NCBI RefSeq assembly: GCF_018417475.1
Contig: NZ_CP054856.1
Coordinates: forward strand, 2,201,001-2,265,000
DNA from: Novosphingobium decolorationis
GTDB taxonomy: Bacteria > Pseudomonadota > Alphaproteobacteria > Sphingomonadales > Sphingomonadaceae
Direction: 5' to 3'
Length of the DNA: 64,000 nt
Shown piece by piece: positions 1-14,139 of the stretch (its first letter is position 1; each line of letters opens with the position of its first letter). The notes below the pieces were generated by a model. The model ran no database searches. It worked only from the letters and a program-made list of their open reading frames with translations, and had not been told where the DNA came from. The position numbers were made by a program, and so were the translations under genes.

Positions 1-762
1 AGCGAGATCCGCATGCTGCGCGCGGCACGCCGCCTTGGCGAGGAGCGCGCGGTGTCCATCGCCACGACCTTCCTTGGCGCGCACGCCCTGCCGCCGGAAT
101 TTGCGAGTGATGCGGACGGTTACATCGCCCTGCTGTGCGACGAAGTCCTGCCGGAAATCGCCGCGCTTGGTCTTGCCGACGCGGTGGATGCCTTCTGCGA
201 GGGCATCGGCTTCAGCGTCAGTCAGACCGAACGCATGTTCGATGCGGCGGTTCGCCACGGCCTGCCGGTGAAGCTGCATGCAGAGCAGCTTTCCAATCTC
301 CATGGCGCGGCGCTAGCGGCCCGTCATGGTGCGCTTTCCGCCGATCATCTCGAATATCTCGACGAGGCCGGGATCGCCGCGATGGCAGCCTCGGGCACTG
401 TCGCCACGCTGCTGCCGGGCGCCTACTACTTCGTACGCGAGACGAAGCTGCCGCCTATCGCGGCCCTGCGCACCGCAGGCGTGCCCATCGCGCTGGCGAC
501 CGACTGCAATCCAGGCACGTCGCCGCTCACCTCACTGCTGCTGACGATGAACATGGGCGCGACGCTGTTCCGCCTGACCGTTGCCGAATGCCTTGCCGGC
601 GTCACCCGCAACGCCGCGCGCGCCCTCGGGCTTGCGAACCGGGGCACGCTGGAGGCGGGCAAGCGCTGTGACCTTGCCATCTGGAACGTCGAACGTCCCG
701 CCGAACTTGTCTATCGCATGGGGTTCAATCCGCTCCATGCCCGCATCTGGAGTGGTCAATGA
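1..762 (+). CDS. hutI: Imidazolonepropionase, 5'-truncated by window edge
   Basis: Cytosolic amidohydrolase of histidine degradation that opens imidazolone-5-propionate to N-formimino-L-glutamate. The frame is open from base 1, so the N-terminal ~150 residues, with the first metal-binding HxH, lie outside; about 253 of ~400 codons remain. Visible family motifs are [17 protein letters not shown] and [11 protein letters not shown], the last carrying the metal/catalytic Asp. The stop overlaps the hutH start by 4 bp (ATGA), so the genes are translationally coupled. Identity rests on motifs and the hut context. Confidence 0.95.
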   Translation, partial: SEIRMLRAARRLGEERAVSIATTFLGAHALPPEFASDADGYIALLCDEVLPEIAALGLADAVDAFCEGIGFSVSQTERMFDAAVRHGLPVKLHAEQLSNLHGAALAARHGALSADHLEYLDEAGIAAMAASGTVATLLPGAYYFVRETKLPPIAALRTAGVPIALATDCNPGTSPLTSLLLTMNMGATLFRLTVAECLAGVTRNAARALGLANRGTLEAGKRCDLAIWNVERPAELVYRMGFNPLHARIWSGQ

Positions 763-2288
763 ATCCTGTCCTGCTCACGCCTGGAAGTGTCCCGCTGACG
801 GACTGGCGCGCGGTCTATCGCGGCGCTGCCGTCACGCTCGACCCGGCCTGCGCGCCCCGCGTTGCGGCAAGTGCCGCCGCCGTGTCGCGCATTCTGGCAA
901 AGGGCGCGCCAGTCTACGGCATCAACACCGGTTTCGGTAAGCTGGCAAGCGTTCGGATCGGCGACGAAGATCTCGCGACGCTCCAGCGCAACATCGTGCT
1001 GAGCCACGCGGCGGGCACGGGCGCGCCTTCGCCGGTGCCGGTGATCCGGCTGATGATGGCGCTGAAACTCGCCAGCCTGGCGCAGGGTGCCTCGGGCGTG
1101 CGGCCGGAGACGGTGGCGCTGCTGGAGGCGATGCTGGTCAAGGGCCTGACCCCGGTGGTGCCGAGCCAGGGCTCGGTCGGCGCGAGCGGCGACCTTGCCC
1201 CGCTGTCGCACATGGCCGCAACAATGATCGGCGTGGGCGAGATATTCGTCGACGATGAACGCCTCCCCGCCGCCGAGGCACTGCGCGATGCAGGTCTTGA
1301 CCCCACCGAGCTTGGCCCCAAAGAAGGCCTCGCCCTGCTCAACGGCACCCAGTTCTCCACCGCCAATGCCTTGGCCGGGCTGTTCGAGGCCGAACTGCTG
1401 TTCCGCTCCGCGCTTGTCACCGGCGCACTCTCGACCGAGGCGGCCAAGGGTTCCGATACGCCGTTCGATCCCCGCATCCACACCCTGCGCCGCCATCGCG
1501 GCCAGATCGAGGTGGCCGATGCCCTGCGCGACCTGATGACCGGCAGCGCCATCCGCGCCAGCCATCTGGAAAACGACGCGCGCGTGCAGGATCCCTATTG
1601 CCTGCGCTGCCAGCCACAGGTCATGGGCGCAGCGCTCGACATTCTGCGCCAGGCCGCAACCACGCTGGAGATCGAGGCCAACGGCGTCTCCGATAACCCG
1701 CTGATCTTCCCCGAAACGGACGAGGCGCTGTCAGGCGGCAACTTCCATGCCGAGCCGGTCGCCTTCGCCGCCGACATGATCGCCATGGCCATCTGCGAGA
1801 TCGGCTCGATCGCCGAGCGCCGCATCGCCATGCTGGTGGACCCGGCTCTGTCCGGCCTGCCCGCGTTCCTGACGCCGCGCCCCGGTCTCAATTCGGGGTT
1901 CATGATCCCGCAGGTGACCGCCGCCGCGCTCGTCAGCGAGAACAAGCAGCGCGCCTACCCGGCCAGCGTCGATTCGATCCCGACCTCTGCCAACCAGGAA
2001 GACCACGTCTCGATGGCCGCACATGGCGCGCGCCGCCTGCTCGACATGGCCGAGAACGCCACCGCCGTGCTGGGCATCGAACTGCTCGCAGCCGGACAGG
2101 GTGTGGATTTCCACGCGCCGCTGGCTTCCAGCACACCGCTAGAAGCCGCCCGTGCGGCCCTGCGCCAGCACGTGCCCACGCTGGAGAACGATCGCCACTT
2201 CCACCCGGATATGGAGGCCGCCAACCGCATCATCCGCTCCGGCGCGCTGCTCGCTTCGGCAGGCAATGCGCTACCGGGGGTGGCATGA
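759..2288 (+). CDS. hutH: Histidine ammonia-lyase
   Basis: Deaminates L-histidine to trans-urocanate, the first step of the hut pathway; acts as a cytosolic tetramer. The 509-residue length is normal. The [16 protein letters not shown] segment (about residues 136-151) holds the Ala-Ser-Gly triad that cyclises into the MIO electrophile, and the early tyrosine in YGINTGFG is present. The ATG overlaps the hutI stop, and the stop overlaps the hutG ATG, so expression is as one operon. No defects seen. Confidence 0.98.
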   Translation: MNPVLLTPGSVPLTDWRAVYRGAAVTLDPACAPRVAASAAAVSRILAKGAPVYGINTGFGKLASVRIGDEDLATLQRNIVLSHAAGTGAPSPVPVIRLMMALKLASLAQGASGVRPETVALLEAMLVKGLTPVVPSQGSVGASGDLAPLSHMAATMIGVGEIFVDDERLPAAEALRDAGLDPTELGPKEGLALLNGTQFSTANALAGLFEAELLFRSALVTGALSTEAAKGSDTPFDPRIHTLRRHRGQIEVADALRDLMTGSAIRASHLENDARVQDPYCLRCQPQVMGAALDILRQAATTLEIEANGVSDNPLIFPETDEALSGGNFHAEPVAFAADMIAMAICEIGSIAERRIAMLVDPALSGLPAFLTPRPGLNSGFMIPQVTAAALVSENKQRAYPASVDSIPTSANQEDHVSMAAHGARRLLDMAENATAVLGIELLAAGQGVDFHAPLASSTPLEAARAALRQHVPTLENDRHFHPDMEAANRIIRSGALLASAGNALPGVA

Positions 2289-3097
2289 GCGACTGGCTCA
2301 AAGTCATTGAAGGCGATGCCCCCATCCTCGTCGCCTTCCCCCACGCCGGTACTACCCACGCCGACGTGGGGCACCTCTTCCGTTCCGACTGGCTCGCACG
2401 GCGCGATGCCGACTGGTGGGTCGATGACCTCTACGCCTTCGCCGCCGACCTAGGCGCAACGCTGGTCAGCACGCGCATTTCGCGCAGCGTGATCGACCTC
2501 AACCGCGATCCCTCCGGTGCCTCGCTCTACCCGGGGCAGGCGACGACCGAACTGTGCCCGACGACCACGTTCGACGGTGAACCGCTTTATAGCGGCGAAG
2601 CACCGGATGACGCAGAAATCGCCCGCCGCCGTGCGCTTTGGTTCGATCCGTACCACGCCGCACTGGCTGCTCAGATCGAACGCCTGCGCGCCCTTCACGG
2701 CCGGGTAGTTCTTTACGACGCACACTCGATCCGCAGCCATGTGCCCCGCCTGTTCGAAGGCGAATTGCCGCAGTTCAACATTGGCACCAACGGCGGCAGG
2801 ACATGCGACCCGGCACTGGCTAGCACGGTGGAAGCAATCTGCGCCGCCTCGGACCAGAGCCACGTTCTGGATGGCCGCTTTCGCGGTGGCTGGACGACCC
2901 GCCATTATGGTCGGCCCGAAAACGGCGTCCACGCCATCCAGATGGAACTCGCCATCCGTGGCTACATGGACGAGCCCGAAACGCCGGACGAAACCAACTG
3001 GCCCACGCCTTTCGATCCGGCGCGCGCCGCCCCGCTTACCCACACCCTTTCCCAGATCATGAAGGCGGTTCGCGCCTTCGCCTTTCAGGAAGCCTGA
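2285..3097 (+). CDS. hutG: N-formylglutamate deformylase
   Basis: Hydrolyses N-formyl-L-glutamate to glutamate and formate, the last step of the five-step hut route. Its presence implies a formiminoglutamate deiminase (HutF), which must lie outside this window, probably upstream. 270 residues; motifs include VAFPHAGT near the N-terminus, [21 protein letters not shown] and FNIGTNGG, as in the FGase family. The start overlaps the hutH stop by 4 bp; hutU begins 1 nt after its stop. Distinct from the formimidoylglutamase also called HutG in enteric bacteria. Confidence 0.95.
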   Translation: MSDWLKVIEGDAPILVAFPHAGTTHADVGHLFRSDWLARRDADWWVDDLYAFAADLGATLVSTRISRSVIDLNRDPSGASLYPGQATTELCPTTTFDGEPLYSGEAPDDAEIARRRALWFDPYHAALAAQIERLRALHGRVVLYDAHSIRSHVPRLFEGELPQFNIGTNGGRTCDPALASTVEAICAASDQSHVLDGRFRGGWTTRHYGRPENGVHAIQMELAIRGYMDEPETPDETNWPTPFDPARAAPLTHTLSQIMKAVRAFAFQEA

Positions 3098-3098
3098 C

Positions 3099-4762
<1,664 letters not shown>

Positions 4763-4766
<4 letters not shown>

Positions 4767-5299
4767 GCATTACGGTGATCCGGGCGGCGGACCGCCCGGA
4801 AGTGCCGTGGAAGAACGGCGGCGGGACGACGCGCGAGATCGCCGTCTTCCCGCCGGGCGCTGGAATGGATGATTTCCTCTGGCGCCTGAGCATGGCGAAG
4901 GTCGAAGAGGCAGGGCCATTCTCGATCTTTCCCGGAACGGACCGCACGCTTGGCCTCATTGAAGGGCAGCTTGCGCTGAACGGGTCGGACGTCAACGTAA
5001 CGCTGGACGAAGTATCGGCGCCCCTGCCTTTCCGCGCCGATCTGCCAGTGGATAGCGTGCCGATCGATGGCCCTGCCCTCGATCTCAACGCCATGGTGCG
5101 CCGTGGCCATTTTACAGTGTCGATGACCCGACTTGCCGCCGGGGATATCGTCGATTGCACGCAGGATTGTTTCGTCATTGCCTTATCTGGGCAACGTCAC
5201 CACGACATCTGGCTGGACAAGCTAGATTGCCTTTCGGGAACATTTTCGGCGCAACTCGAAGGGGCGGCATTCTTCGTAAAATTTACTGCGGCGCAGTAA
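4763..5299 (+). CDS. hutD: HutD family protein
   Basis: Small cupin-type protein of the HutD family (178 aa) that accompanies hut operons; its proposed role is to moderate pathway flux, but no enzymatic activity is established. The N-terminal [18 protein letters not shown] and [11 protein letters not shown] segments are characteristic. Translation starts at a GTG overlapping the hutU stop (GTGA), so it depends on coupling. It is the last gene of the operon; the DNA behind it turns AT-rich and then into IS remnants, with no clear intrinsic terminator. Confidence 0.9.
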
Positions 5300-5462
5300 T
5301 TATCGCAGTACTTAAAATAACTAATGCACCTAATTTTTGGAGCTAACAGATTCAGCCCACTTGATAATTAATGTAGAAGATAAAGATAAAGCCTATCGAT
5401 CACACTGTCTTTGGAAGCGTGTTGATACGAAATTCATAGGCATGACGGACCACTTCCTGCAA

Positions 5463-5585
5463 CACCTCCATGCGGATCTTGTCCTCGGCTGAGAAATGCC
5501 GCCGCGTCTGTCGGCGGATGTCTTTCATCACGGCCTCAGCAGGGGCCTTGGTCGGCGATTTCCGCAAGGAGGGTTTGGGCTTCAT
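5463..5585 (-). pseudogene. IS3-family OrfA fragment
   Basis: About 41 codons matching the N-terminus of a common IS3-family OrfA: SPTKAPAEAVMKD followed by RRQTRRHFSAEDKIR. The match stops near 5463, where the usual continuation (VLEGLRGEDSIAELCRREG-type) is replaced by unrelated sequence. No OrfB is nearby, so this is a dead end-fragment. The stretch 5300-5462 between hutD and this fragment is AT-rich and shows nothing else. Confidence 0.6.
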
Positions 5586-5608
5586 CTTATGGGATGGACG
5601 CCTCCTGC
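5566..5608. repeat. Left arm of two-part inverted repeat around IS110-type remnant
   Basis: Contains an 18-mer at 5566-5583 (AAGGAGGGTTTGGGCTTC) and a 15-mer at 5594-5608 (ATGGACGCCTCCTGC). Both recur as perfect reverse complements at 8897-8914 and 8858-8872. The spacers between the two blocks differ (10 versus 24 nt). A perfect sub-terminal inverted repeat is a known trait of the IS1111 subgroup of IS110 elements. Confidence 0.7.
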
Positions 5609-5657
5609 AATCGGGCCGAGCATAGTGCCACAGCGACCAAGGCGAGGAGTTCATCAC

Positions 5658-5909
5658 ATGCAAATGTTGGCGATCGATTTGGGCAAACAGTCCTTTCATA
5701 TCTATGGGATCTCTGGCGATGGCGAATTGGTTTCGCGTAAGGTCAGCAGGGCAAAGTTGCCCGATGCGGTGACCAAGTTGCAACCGCAATCGGTCGCGAT
5801 GGAGGCTTGCGCCAGTTCGCACCATTGGGGACGGGTCTTCGAGGAGCTAGGATATACGGTACACCTGATCCATCCGCGCTTCGTGAAGCCATTCGTGAAG
5901 GGCTCGAAG
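5658..5909 (+). pseudogene. IS110/IS1111-type transposase, N-terminal remnant
   Basis: 84 codons encode the start of a DEDD (RuvC-like) IS110-family transposase: MQMLAIDLGKQSFHIYG with the first catalytic Asp, then VAMEACASSHHWGR with the Glu and VHLIHPRFVKPFVKG. The normal continuation KNDxxDAE is missing because an IS21 terminus begins at 5910. The C-terminal 48 codons lie beyond the IS21 element at 8468-8614; the ~200 residues between are absent, so IS21 insertion was accompanied or followed by a deletion. Confidence 0.85.
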
Positions 5910-6121
5910 TGTCAACCGGCGCGCAAAACTGACCCCCTATCGGCGTCCAATATTGACCCCACCTTTCGGTAGTCTGGCGGTTATCCCGGTAGTCGATAGG
6001 AGGGGCCCACGGACGACGACGCGCACCGTCAGGTGTGCTGGCGGCGGCGTCCGTGGGAGGTCCCTGTTGACCCACCGGGTTAACCGCCGGGGATGGGGGT
6101 CCGGGGGAAGGGGTTTTCGGC

Positions 6122-6850
6122 TCAGTTCCGGTTTTTGAACCGCCAGCTGTCATTGCCCGTCTCGATGATGTCGCAGTGGTGCGTGATGCGATCGAGAAGC
6201 GCGGTGGTCATCTTGGGGTCGTGGAAGACGCTCGGCCATTCGCCGAAGGCGAGATTGGTCGTGATGATGACCGAGGTCTTTTCGTAGAGCTTGCTGATCA
6301 GGTGGAAGAGCATCTGACCACCGGACCGGGCGAACGGCAGGTAGCCCAGCTCATCAAGTACCACGAGATCAAGCCGCGAGAGTTGGGTGGCAAGGCTGCC
6401 GGCCTTGCCTAGGCGAGCCTCTTCCTCAAGCCGGTTCACCAGATCGACCGTATTGAAGTATCGGCCTCTGGCACCGGCGCGCACCACCGCGGCGGTGATA
6501 GCGAGAGCCAGATGGGTCTTACCCGTGCCTGTTCCGCCGATCAGCACGATATTGCGCCGTTCCGGCAGGAACGAGCCCGTATGAAGCGAGCGGATCAGTC
6601 CTTCGTTGATCGGCGTGCCATCGAACATGAACCCATCCAGGTCCTTGATCGCCGGAAGCTTGGCTGCGGTCATGCGATAACGGATCGATGCCGCATCCCG
6701 GTGCGCCGTCTCCGCACGCAACAGGTCGCCCAACATCTCCATGACCGTTCTGTCGCGGCGGATGCCGTTGGTGACGGCATCATCGAAGGCTGTGACCATG
6801 CCCTTGAGCCCCAGTCCCTTGAGGGCGGCCATGATCTCATGCCGCTGCAT
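6122..6850 (-). CDS. istB: IS21 transposition helper ATPase IstB
   Basis: AAA+ ATPase that multimerises on target DNA and recruits IstA. 242 residues; Walker [12 protein letters not shown] near residue 105, Walker [13 protein letters not shown] near residue 168, and the IstB signature [10 protein letters not shown]. The start codon lies within the end of istA (14-bp overlap), the usual coupling in IS21. No defect is seen. Confidence 0.95.
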   Translation of the reverse strand: MQRHEIMAALKGLGLKGMVTAFDDAVTNGIRRDRTVMEMLGDLLRAETAHRDAASIRYRMTAAKLPAIKDLDGFMFDGTPINEGLIRSLHTGSFLPERRNIVLIGGTGTGKTHLALAITAAVVRAGARGRYFNTVDLVNRLEEEARLGKAGSLATQLSRLDLVVLDELGYLPFARSGGQMLFHLISKLYEKTSVIITTNLAFGEWPSVFHDPKMTTALLDRITHHCDIIETGNDSWRFKNRN

Positions 6851-8351
6851 CGAGGTCTCGCACGGTATCGTAGCGGCCGCAGTTCGCCTCTGGCGGATGC
6901 TTGAGCTTCAGGTTGACGACGACGTCCATAGCCTGGACGTCATGAGGCTCGCGTCGACGGGACAGGATGTTGAGGATGATCTCGTCGCTGACAGTACCGG
7001 CGCCGAGTGCCTCGCGCACTGCGGCCTCGACAGCCTCCAGGCCATCTTCGGGGACAGCGGCGAGGACGCGCACGAAGCGCCGGTCGGCATCGTCGCCCTT
7101 GCCCAGCTTGCGCCGCAGTTGGGCCAGCGCAGGTGGGAGAGCCCAGTCCTGGAAGGGGGCGCCATTGCGCAACGCACCGGGCTTGCGGGCGAGGATGGGC
7201 AGGTAATGCCATGGATCGAAGATCGTCTGGTTCCGACCGAAGACCCGTTCGTGTTCGGCCACGACAACGCCGTCGCAGCGGATCACGATGCGCGTTGCAT
7301 AGGCCCGCACCTGCACAGCCTGATGGGCCGCCTTTGCCATCACCGAGTACCGGTTGCGATCGAAGCTCACGAGGCACGTCGAACTGGCTACGTGTTCGCT
7401 CTCGAAGAACCCGTCGAAGGGAACCGGTAGCGGTTGCAGCATCGGCCGCTCCGCCTCCAGCGCCTGCGCGATCGTCATATCTTCCTGGTCTGGATGCTGG
7501 TTGCGTTCCGCCCAGCGCCGGCACTCGGCCTCCAGCCAGATGTTCAGTTCCTCGAGGCTGGCAAAGCGCAGGCGCGGCTTGAACAGGCGCTCCCTGCTGG
7601 TCTGAACCTGGTTCTCGACCTGTCCCTTCTCCCACCCTGCGGCAGGACTACAGGCTACCGGCTCAACGCGATAGTGGTCCGTCATGATCAGGAACCGCCG
7701 GTTGAACAGGCGTTCCTTGCCGGTGAACACCGTCGTCACCGCCGTCTTCATATTGTCGTAGATGCCGCGCGTCGGAACCCCACCGAAGAAGGCAAAGGCG
7801 CGGGCATGTGCGTCGAACACCATCTCCTGCGTCTCGCGAGGATAGGCACGGACAAATGGTGCCCGTGACCAGCAAAACCGCATATGCGCGACCTTCACGC
7901 GCATCGGCTTGCCGGCGATCTCGACGTCCTCATGGCTCCAGTCGAACTGGTAAGCCTCGCCGGGCCGGTACATCAACGGAATGAACGCCTTGGCCATATC
8001 GCCGGCCTCGACGCGACGCTCACGCTTCCAGCGCGCAGCATAGCGCCGCACAGCGTCATAAGAGCCGCCAAACCCTTCGCGCTGGAGCAGATCATGGATC
8101 CGCGTCATGCGAAGCCGGTCACGCCGGGGCAGCCCTTCGTTCTCTTCAAGCAGCTCTTCCAGGCGAGTGCTGAAAGGACCAGTCTGCGGCCGATGCTGTT
8201 CCTTGCGCTCGTAACTGGCATCTGCGTTCGGCGCCCGGACCGCCTTGCGCACCGTGTTGCGCGACAGCCGCAAATCCCGCGCTATCGCCTTGATCGGCTT
8301 ACCGTCCCGGTGCTCCCGGCGGATCCTCGTAATCGTCTCCACAACCAACAT
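6837..8351 (-). CDS. istA: IS21 transposase IstA
   Basis: DDE transposase with an N-terminal helix-turn-helix ([20 protein letters not shown], then [11 protein letters not shown]). The core holds [10 protein letters not shown] with the first Asp, [16 protein letters not shown] with the second, and [11 protein letters not shown] with the Glu. The frame opens further upstream (8414), but [14 protein letters not shown] at 8351 is the family start. About 504 residues, intact. Confidence 0.92.
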   Translation of the reverse strand: MLVVETITRIRREHRDGKPIKAIARDLRLSRNTVRKAVRAPNADASYERKEQHRPQTGPFSTRLEELLEENEGLPRRDRLRMTRIHDLLQREGFGGSYDAVRRYAARWKRERRVEAGDMAKAFIPLMYRPGEAYQFDWSHEDVEIAGKPMRVKVAHMRFCWSRAPFVRAYPRETQEMVFDAHARAFAFFGGVPTRGIYDNMKTAVTTVFTGKERLFNRRFLIMTDHYRVEPVACSPAAGWEKGQVENQVQTSRERLFKPRLRFASLEELNIWLEAECRRWAERNQHPDQEDMTIAQALEAERPMLQPLPVPFDGFFESEHVASSTCLVSFDRNRYSVMAKAAHQAVQVRAYATRIVIRCDGVVVAEHERVFGRNQTIFDPWHYLPILARKPGALRNGAPFQDWALPPALAQLRRKLGKGDDADRRFVRVLAAVPEDGLEAVEAAVREALGAGTVSDEIILNILSRRREPHDVQAMDVVVNLKLKHPPEANCGRYDTVRDLDAAA

Positions 8352-8467
8352 CCTTGTACCCGCCGTTCGGAACCCAAACGGCGGCGCTTCACACAATGAG
8401 ATGAAGGGGGTCAATTTTAGACGCCGATCACCCCGCTAAGGGGGGCAATTTTGCACGCCGCTCCACA

Positions 8468-8614
8468 GCTAAGCATGACGACCGGCGTTCAAAATGGGCG
8501 CAGGAACTGCAATCGAGGGCGGGCCACAACAAGACACTCGTCGCGATGGCGAACAAGACCGCACGCATGGCCTGGGCGATGTTGCGAAGCGGCGAAAACT
8601 ACAAAATGGCCTGA
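8468..8614 (+). pseudogene. IS110/IS1111-type transposase, C-terminal remnant
   Basis: Directly after the IS21 right terminus the frame reads 48 codons to a TGA, including GHNKTLVAMANKTARMAWAM and LRSGENYKMA. This is the standard C-terminal end of IS110-family transposases (ANKxARxxWAxLxxGExY). With 5658-5909 it belongs to one element whose middle has been lost. Too short for a six-frame ORF call because it has no start codon. Confidence 0.85.
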
Positions 8615-9178
8615 CCGTCCGGTAGCGGGCCACAGTCTTATCAGATGTTACGAATGCGAGGTGGAAGACTTGATAGTGTAACGGCACGGACCGCCGCTTC
8701 ACAGCCTGCAAGGAACGATGGCCTTCGAGGCCGCTCATCTTAAAAGGCACTGAAACGAGCGGATTCCCATCATGGCCAGGGGCAAATCTGCCTCAATCAA
8801 TAGGCCGGATAGATTCACGCATCCAATGCCGAAGCAACATCGAGAAATCACCTTGCGCAGGAGGCGTCCATAGATGCGTTCCTTCGTCACTACGAAGAAG
8901 CCCAAACCCTCCTTAAATCTCAACCCATAATCTGTGCCATGGGTGCTGACGCCGGACACCTATCGGGGGGTAACCACAAAATCGAAACTGATCGCAGCGG
9001 ACAGTTCTGCGTGAAGAGCCCAAAGATCAAAGGCAGTTGAGCTACAAGCACCCAGCGTCTGGCGCTGTGGACACATTCCACGCCGCATAGACGGCTCAGC
9101 TCCCCGGCGGCAGTTGATTTGAATGCCCCCTCCACCCTTCCGCCTTTATGATCTGTCCAATGGCCATTGGGCACTTAT
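8615..9178. other. Non-coding tail of IS110-type remnant and intergenic DNA
   Basis: No convincing gene. 8615-8857 is the segment between the transposase stop and the right inverted-repeat arm; in IS1111-type elements this end is where the guide (bridge/seek) RNA lies, so it may be a relic of one. 8915-9178 is unassigned DNA upstream of the divergent boundary with the YitT-like gene. Confidence 0.4.
8858..8914. repeat. Right arm of two-part inverted repeat
   Basis: 15-mer GCAGGAGGCGTCCAT at 8858-8872 and 18-mer GAAGCCCAAACCCTCCTT at 8897-8914 are perfect reverse complements of 5594-5608 and 5566-5583. Together the arms enclose the split IS110-type transposase and the IS21 element. Confidence 0.7.
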
Positions 9179-9829
9179 TCAGTGGCCGATATAGCGTCCC
9201 GGACGATGATTGACGATCATGACGCCATTGACCGCAAACGCTGAGACCAGCGAGAGCAGGAACTTGTGCATGTCGAGGATAAGGAGTGAGGTGGACAGGA
9301 TCATTATGTCGCAAACGAGCTGCGTGGTCCCTGCATTCCAGCCCTTGAAACGCTGAAGCATGAGCGCCACCACGCCGACCCCGCCAACGCCCGCTCCATG
9401 GCGGGCCAGCACGAGAATACCGATCCCGCACAGCGTTCCGCCAAAGATTGCCGCGAACAAGGGATCGAGAAAGGCAAAGCCGAAGCTGACGGGAAGGAGG
9501 AGCCCCAAGCCCATGATCGCCATGCTCGCAACCATCGTCTTCAGGCCGAACCGGATGCTTACGAGTTTCCCGGCGAGCCAGAAGAAGGGAATGTTGGTGA
9601 CCGCGAAAAGCGTCGTGGCCGGATAGTGCAGATAGTAAGACAATAGCAGGGCAACGCCCGCCATGCCGCCGGTCACGAGGCCTGCCTGCCGCAGCATGAC
9701 CACGCCAAATGCGATAAAGGTGCAAGCGATCACACCGGCATATGTGTCTTCGACGACTGTGTGCGGTCTGGCGTCTGCAGGCGACAGGAGAACGTCGGCA
9801 TTGGCTGGCGGGGTAGTGATACTTTGCAT
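9179..9829 (-). CDS. YitT family membrane protein
   Basis: 216-residue integral membrane protein of the YitT (DUF161) family, function unknown. Around six hydrophobic segments are visible; GLVTGGMAGVALLLSYY and FGGTLCGIGILVLARHGAG carry the family glycine patterns. The C-terminal cytoplasmic domain found in longer YitT proteins is absent, as in the short proteobacterial form. It stands alone between IS debris and the tail of a broken permease; it has no clear operon partner. Confidence 0.8.
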   Translation of the reverse strand: MQSITTPPANADVLLSPADARPHTVVEDTYAGVIACTFIAFGVVMLRQAGLVTGGMAGVALLLSYYLHYPATTLFAVTNIPFFWLAGKLVSIRFGLKTMVASMAIMGLGLLLPVSFGFAFLDPLFAAIFGGTLCGIGILVLARHGAGVGGVGVVALMLQRFKGWNAGTTQLVCDIMILSTSLLILDMHKFLLSLVSAFAVNGVMIVNHRPGRYIGH

Positions 9830-9987
9830 CTGATCCTCATCGAGTTGGTGTGGTTCTCCCTTTTTTCAAATTGCTGCTGGGTCTGATGCCTAGCGTTGTT
9901 CGTGCTGCATGAAGCAGGTATTGCGGACCCTCCGCCGATCCCTCCTGAAGGATCGCCGGGAGGGGAACGGGACGCGCAATGGGTGTA

Positions 9988-10041
9988 TCAGAGCCGGGGC
10001 GAGGCACTGTCTGCCACGAGCAATCTCGCTGCAGCCTGCTC
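9988..10041 (-). pseudogene. Displaced C-terminal end of amino acid permease
   Basis: If the IS21 element at 10042-12663 and one copy of its CTGCTC duplication are removed, the permease frame ending GYRKSHVGKEQ reads straight into AAARLLVADSASPRL and a TGA at 9988-9990. These are therefore the original last 15 codons of the permease whose body is at 12664-13613. Confidence 0.75.
10036..10041. repeat. Target-site duplication of IS21 no. 2 (left copy)
   Basis: CTGCTC directly abuts the left terminus; an identical CTGCTC (12664-12669) abuts the right terminus. IS21 elements make 4-8 bp duplications, so this marks a simple insertion event. Confidence 0.85.
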
Positions 10042-10123
10042 TGTAGCGCGACAAACAGGATGAGGATTGCGCGTCAATCAGGATGAGAATGTGATTGTCG
10101 CGGCGCGTCATTCAGTGCCGATT

Positions 10124-12481
<2,358 letters not shown>

Positions 12482-12663
12482 ACGTCAGGTCCTCCTCCCT
12501 AGGAAAACCCAATGCATAGCGACCACCACGACCATCACAGGCACCCTTCAAAAGGCGCCCCCTGCGTTCCGGCATCGGCTACGGGCTACGCCCTTCGCCA
12601 ATCCCGGAACGCAAGATTCTCATCTTGTTTGTCGCGCTTTCTCAACCTGAATGTCGCGCGACA

Positions 12664-12669
12664 CTGCTC
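12664..12669. repeat. Target-site duplication of IS21 no. 2 (right copy)
   Basis: CTGCTC, identical to 10036-10041 and directly adjacent to the right IS21 terminus. Confidence 0.85.
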
Positions 12670-13613
12670 CTTCCCGACATGGCTCTTGCGGTAGCCGTAC
12701 GCAAAATAGACAAGGAGACCCATACCGCCCCACACGGGCAACACCATTTTCGCTTCGAAGGGAAGATTGAGAAAGAGCCCGAGTGTGCCGGCCATTGTTA
12801 GCGGAGCAACAAGCCAGACCGCCGGCGTCCTGAAAGGACGGTGACGCCCTGGCTGGGTGCGACGCAGGATCATGACCGCCAACGCCACCATGAAGAAGGC
12901 AGACAGCGTTCCCGAATTCGAGATATCGGCCAATTTGCCGACGGGAAGGAATGCCGCAAAGGCGGCAACGGCGCCGCCAGTGATCAATGTCACCAGGTGC
13001 GGAGTCTTCCAGCGGGGATGTATCGTCGCCAGGCGCTCGGGCAGGAGCCCATCTCGGGCCATGACGAAGAAGATGCGGGTCTGCCCGAAAACCATGATCA
13101 GGATGACCGATGGCAGGGCAAGGAAGGCGGCGATGCCGATGAGGTCTCCGAGCCGGGTCCAGCCGATCTGGCGAAGAACATGAGCCAGTGCCTCTTTCGA
13201 GCAAACCAGCGGTTCCGTGCCAGCCGCGGCCAGTGACGCGCAGCGGTTGGCCGATGCGGCCGTTCCAGGGGCAAGAATCTCGCCATGTGAACCGGTTACA
13301 GGTTGTGCACCGATCGCGCCGATGGCGCCGGCCGCAACCAGCAGGTAGAACACCGTGCAGATCGCTAGGCTGCCGACAAGTCCGATAGGGACATTGCGCT
13401 GCGGGTTTCGTGTTTCTTCCGCTGCCGTGGAGACCGCATCGAAACCGACGTAGGCAAAAAAGATCGATGCTGCAGCGCCAACCGCGCCCAGTCCGGCACC
13501 GTGGCCGGCACCGAACCAGCCATTAGGCAGAAACGGCGTGAAATGGGCGCCCTTGAGAACGGGGATGGTGAGCCCGACAAAGACCGCCAGTGCTGTGACC
13601 TTGATCGCGACCA
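12664..13613 (-). pseudogene. APC-type amino acid permease, both ends lost
   Basis: Roughly 316 codons of an amino acid-polyamine-organocation permease, about two thirds of the usual ~470. Features include several hydrophobic segments, FFAYVGFDAVSTAAEETRNP (the APC consensus around TM6) and RNPQRNVPIGL. The 5' end is cut at the IS3 terminus at 13614 and the 3' end is cut by IS21 no. 2. Its true last 15 codons are at 9988-10041. Not expected to function. Confidence 0.85.
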
Positions 13614-13647
13614 TGTTCTGCCCCCACCGAGTGGACCGATTGGTTTG

Positions 13648-13987
13648 TTAGTGGATTAAGCCCATCGCCGCCATATTCGGACGGAGGTGGAGCGAAGCGG
13701 AACCGGAGGCCGGATATGGCGGTGTCGCCGTTTCCGGTGCCGGCGGTCGGTAGCCCAAGCTGCTGTGAGGGCGAACGGTGTTGTAATGCCGCCGCCATGC
13801 CTCGATCAGCACCTTGGCCTCAGCAAGGCTGTAGAAGATCTCGCCGTTGAGCAGTTCGTCGCGAAGCGACCCGTTGAAGCTTTCGTTATAGCCATTCTCC
13901 CATGGTGATCCCGGCGTGATGTAGAGCGTCTTCACGCCGATCTGCCCCAACCATTTCTGGACAGCGGTCGCGATAAATTCGCTTCCG
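13648..13987 (-). pseudogene. IS3 OrfB, C-terminal part with catalytic Glu
   Basis: Downstream half of a DDE integrase-type Orf[38 protein letters not shown] (E of the DDE triad), then [20 protein letters not shown]. Separated from the N-terminal part at 15648-16213 by the IS110 insertion. Joining 13987 to 15648 restores [15 protein letters not shown] in one frame. Confidence 0.9.
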
Positions 13988-13988
13988 T

Positions 13989-14139
13989 AGCACATTGGGA
14001 AGCGGCCCCTCGAAGGGGCGCACTGCCTTGATGAAGGCAAGGGCGCGTAGCGCCCGCAGGCTTTATCAAGGCGGTCATGATCGGCCCGCAGGTCTCTAGA
14101 GTGAAGTTGTCGACTCAACCCTTTGGAGACAGACCGACC
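13989..14139 (+). ncRNA. Candidate bridge (guide) RNA region of IS110
   Basis: The left non-coding end of IS110 elements is known to encode the bridge RNA. Here it holds three perfect 6-bp hairpins in a row: GCCCCT/AGGGGC (14005-14019), TGCCTT/AAGGCA (14024-14039) and GGGCGC/GCGCCC (14041-14055). An alternative 8-bp pairing GCCTTGAT/ATCAAGGC (14025-14032 with 14065-14072) encloses the third. Placement and structure fit; target- and donor-guide loops were not resolved. Confidence 0.5.

Larger units (their letters stand above)
5910..8467 (-). mobile_element. IS21-family element no. 1, apparently intact
   Basis: About 2.56 kb bounded by related ends. The left end reads TGTCAACCGGCGCGCAAAA; the right end, reverse-complemented, reads TGTGGAGCGGCGTGCAAAA. 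Behind each is a second copy of a TTGACCCC-type box separated by GGCGTC, the multiple terminal repeats typical of IS21. istA and istB are both full-length. No target duplication is visible, in line with the internal deletion of the interrupted IS110 gene. Confidence 0.85.

Noticed and set aside
14005..14055. Hairpins as intrinsic terminators
   Set aside because: No T-run follows any of the three, and they lie just before a transposase start inside an IS110 end.
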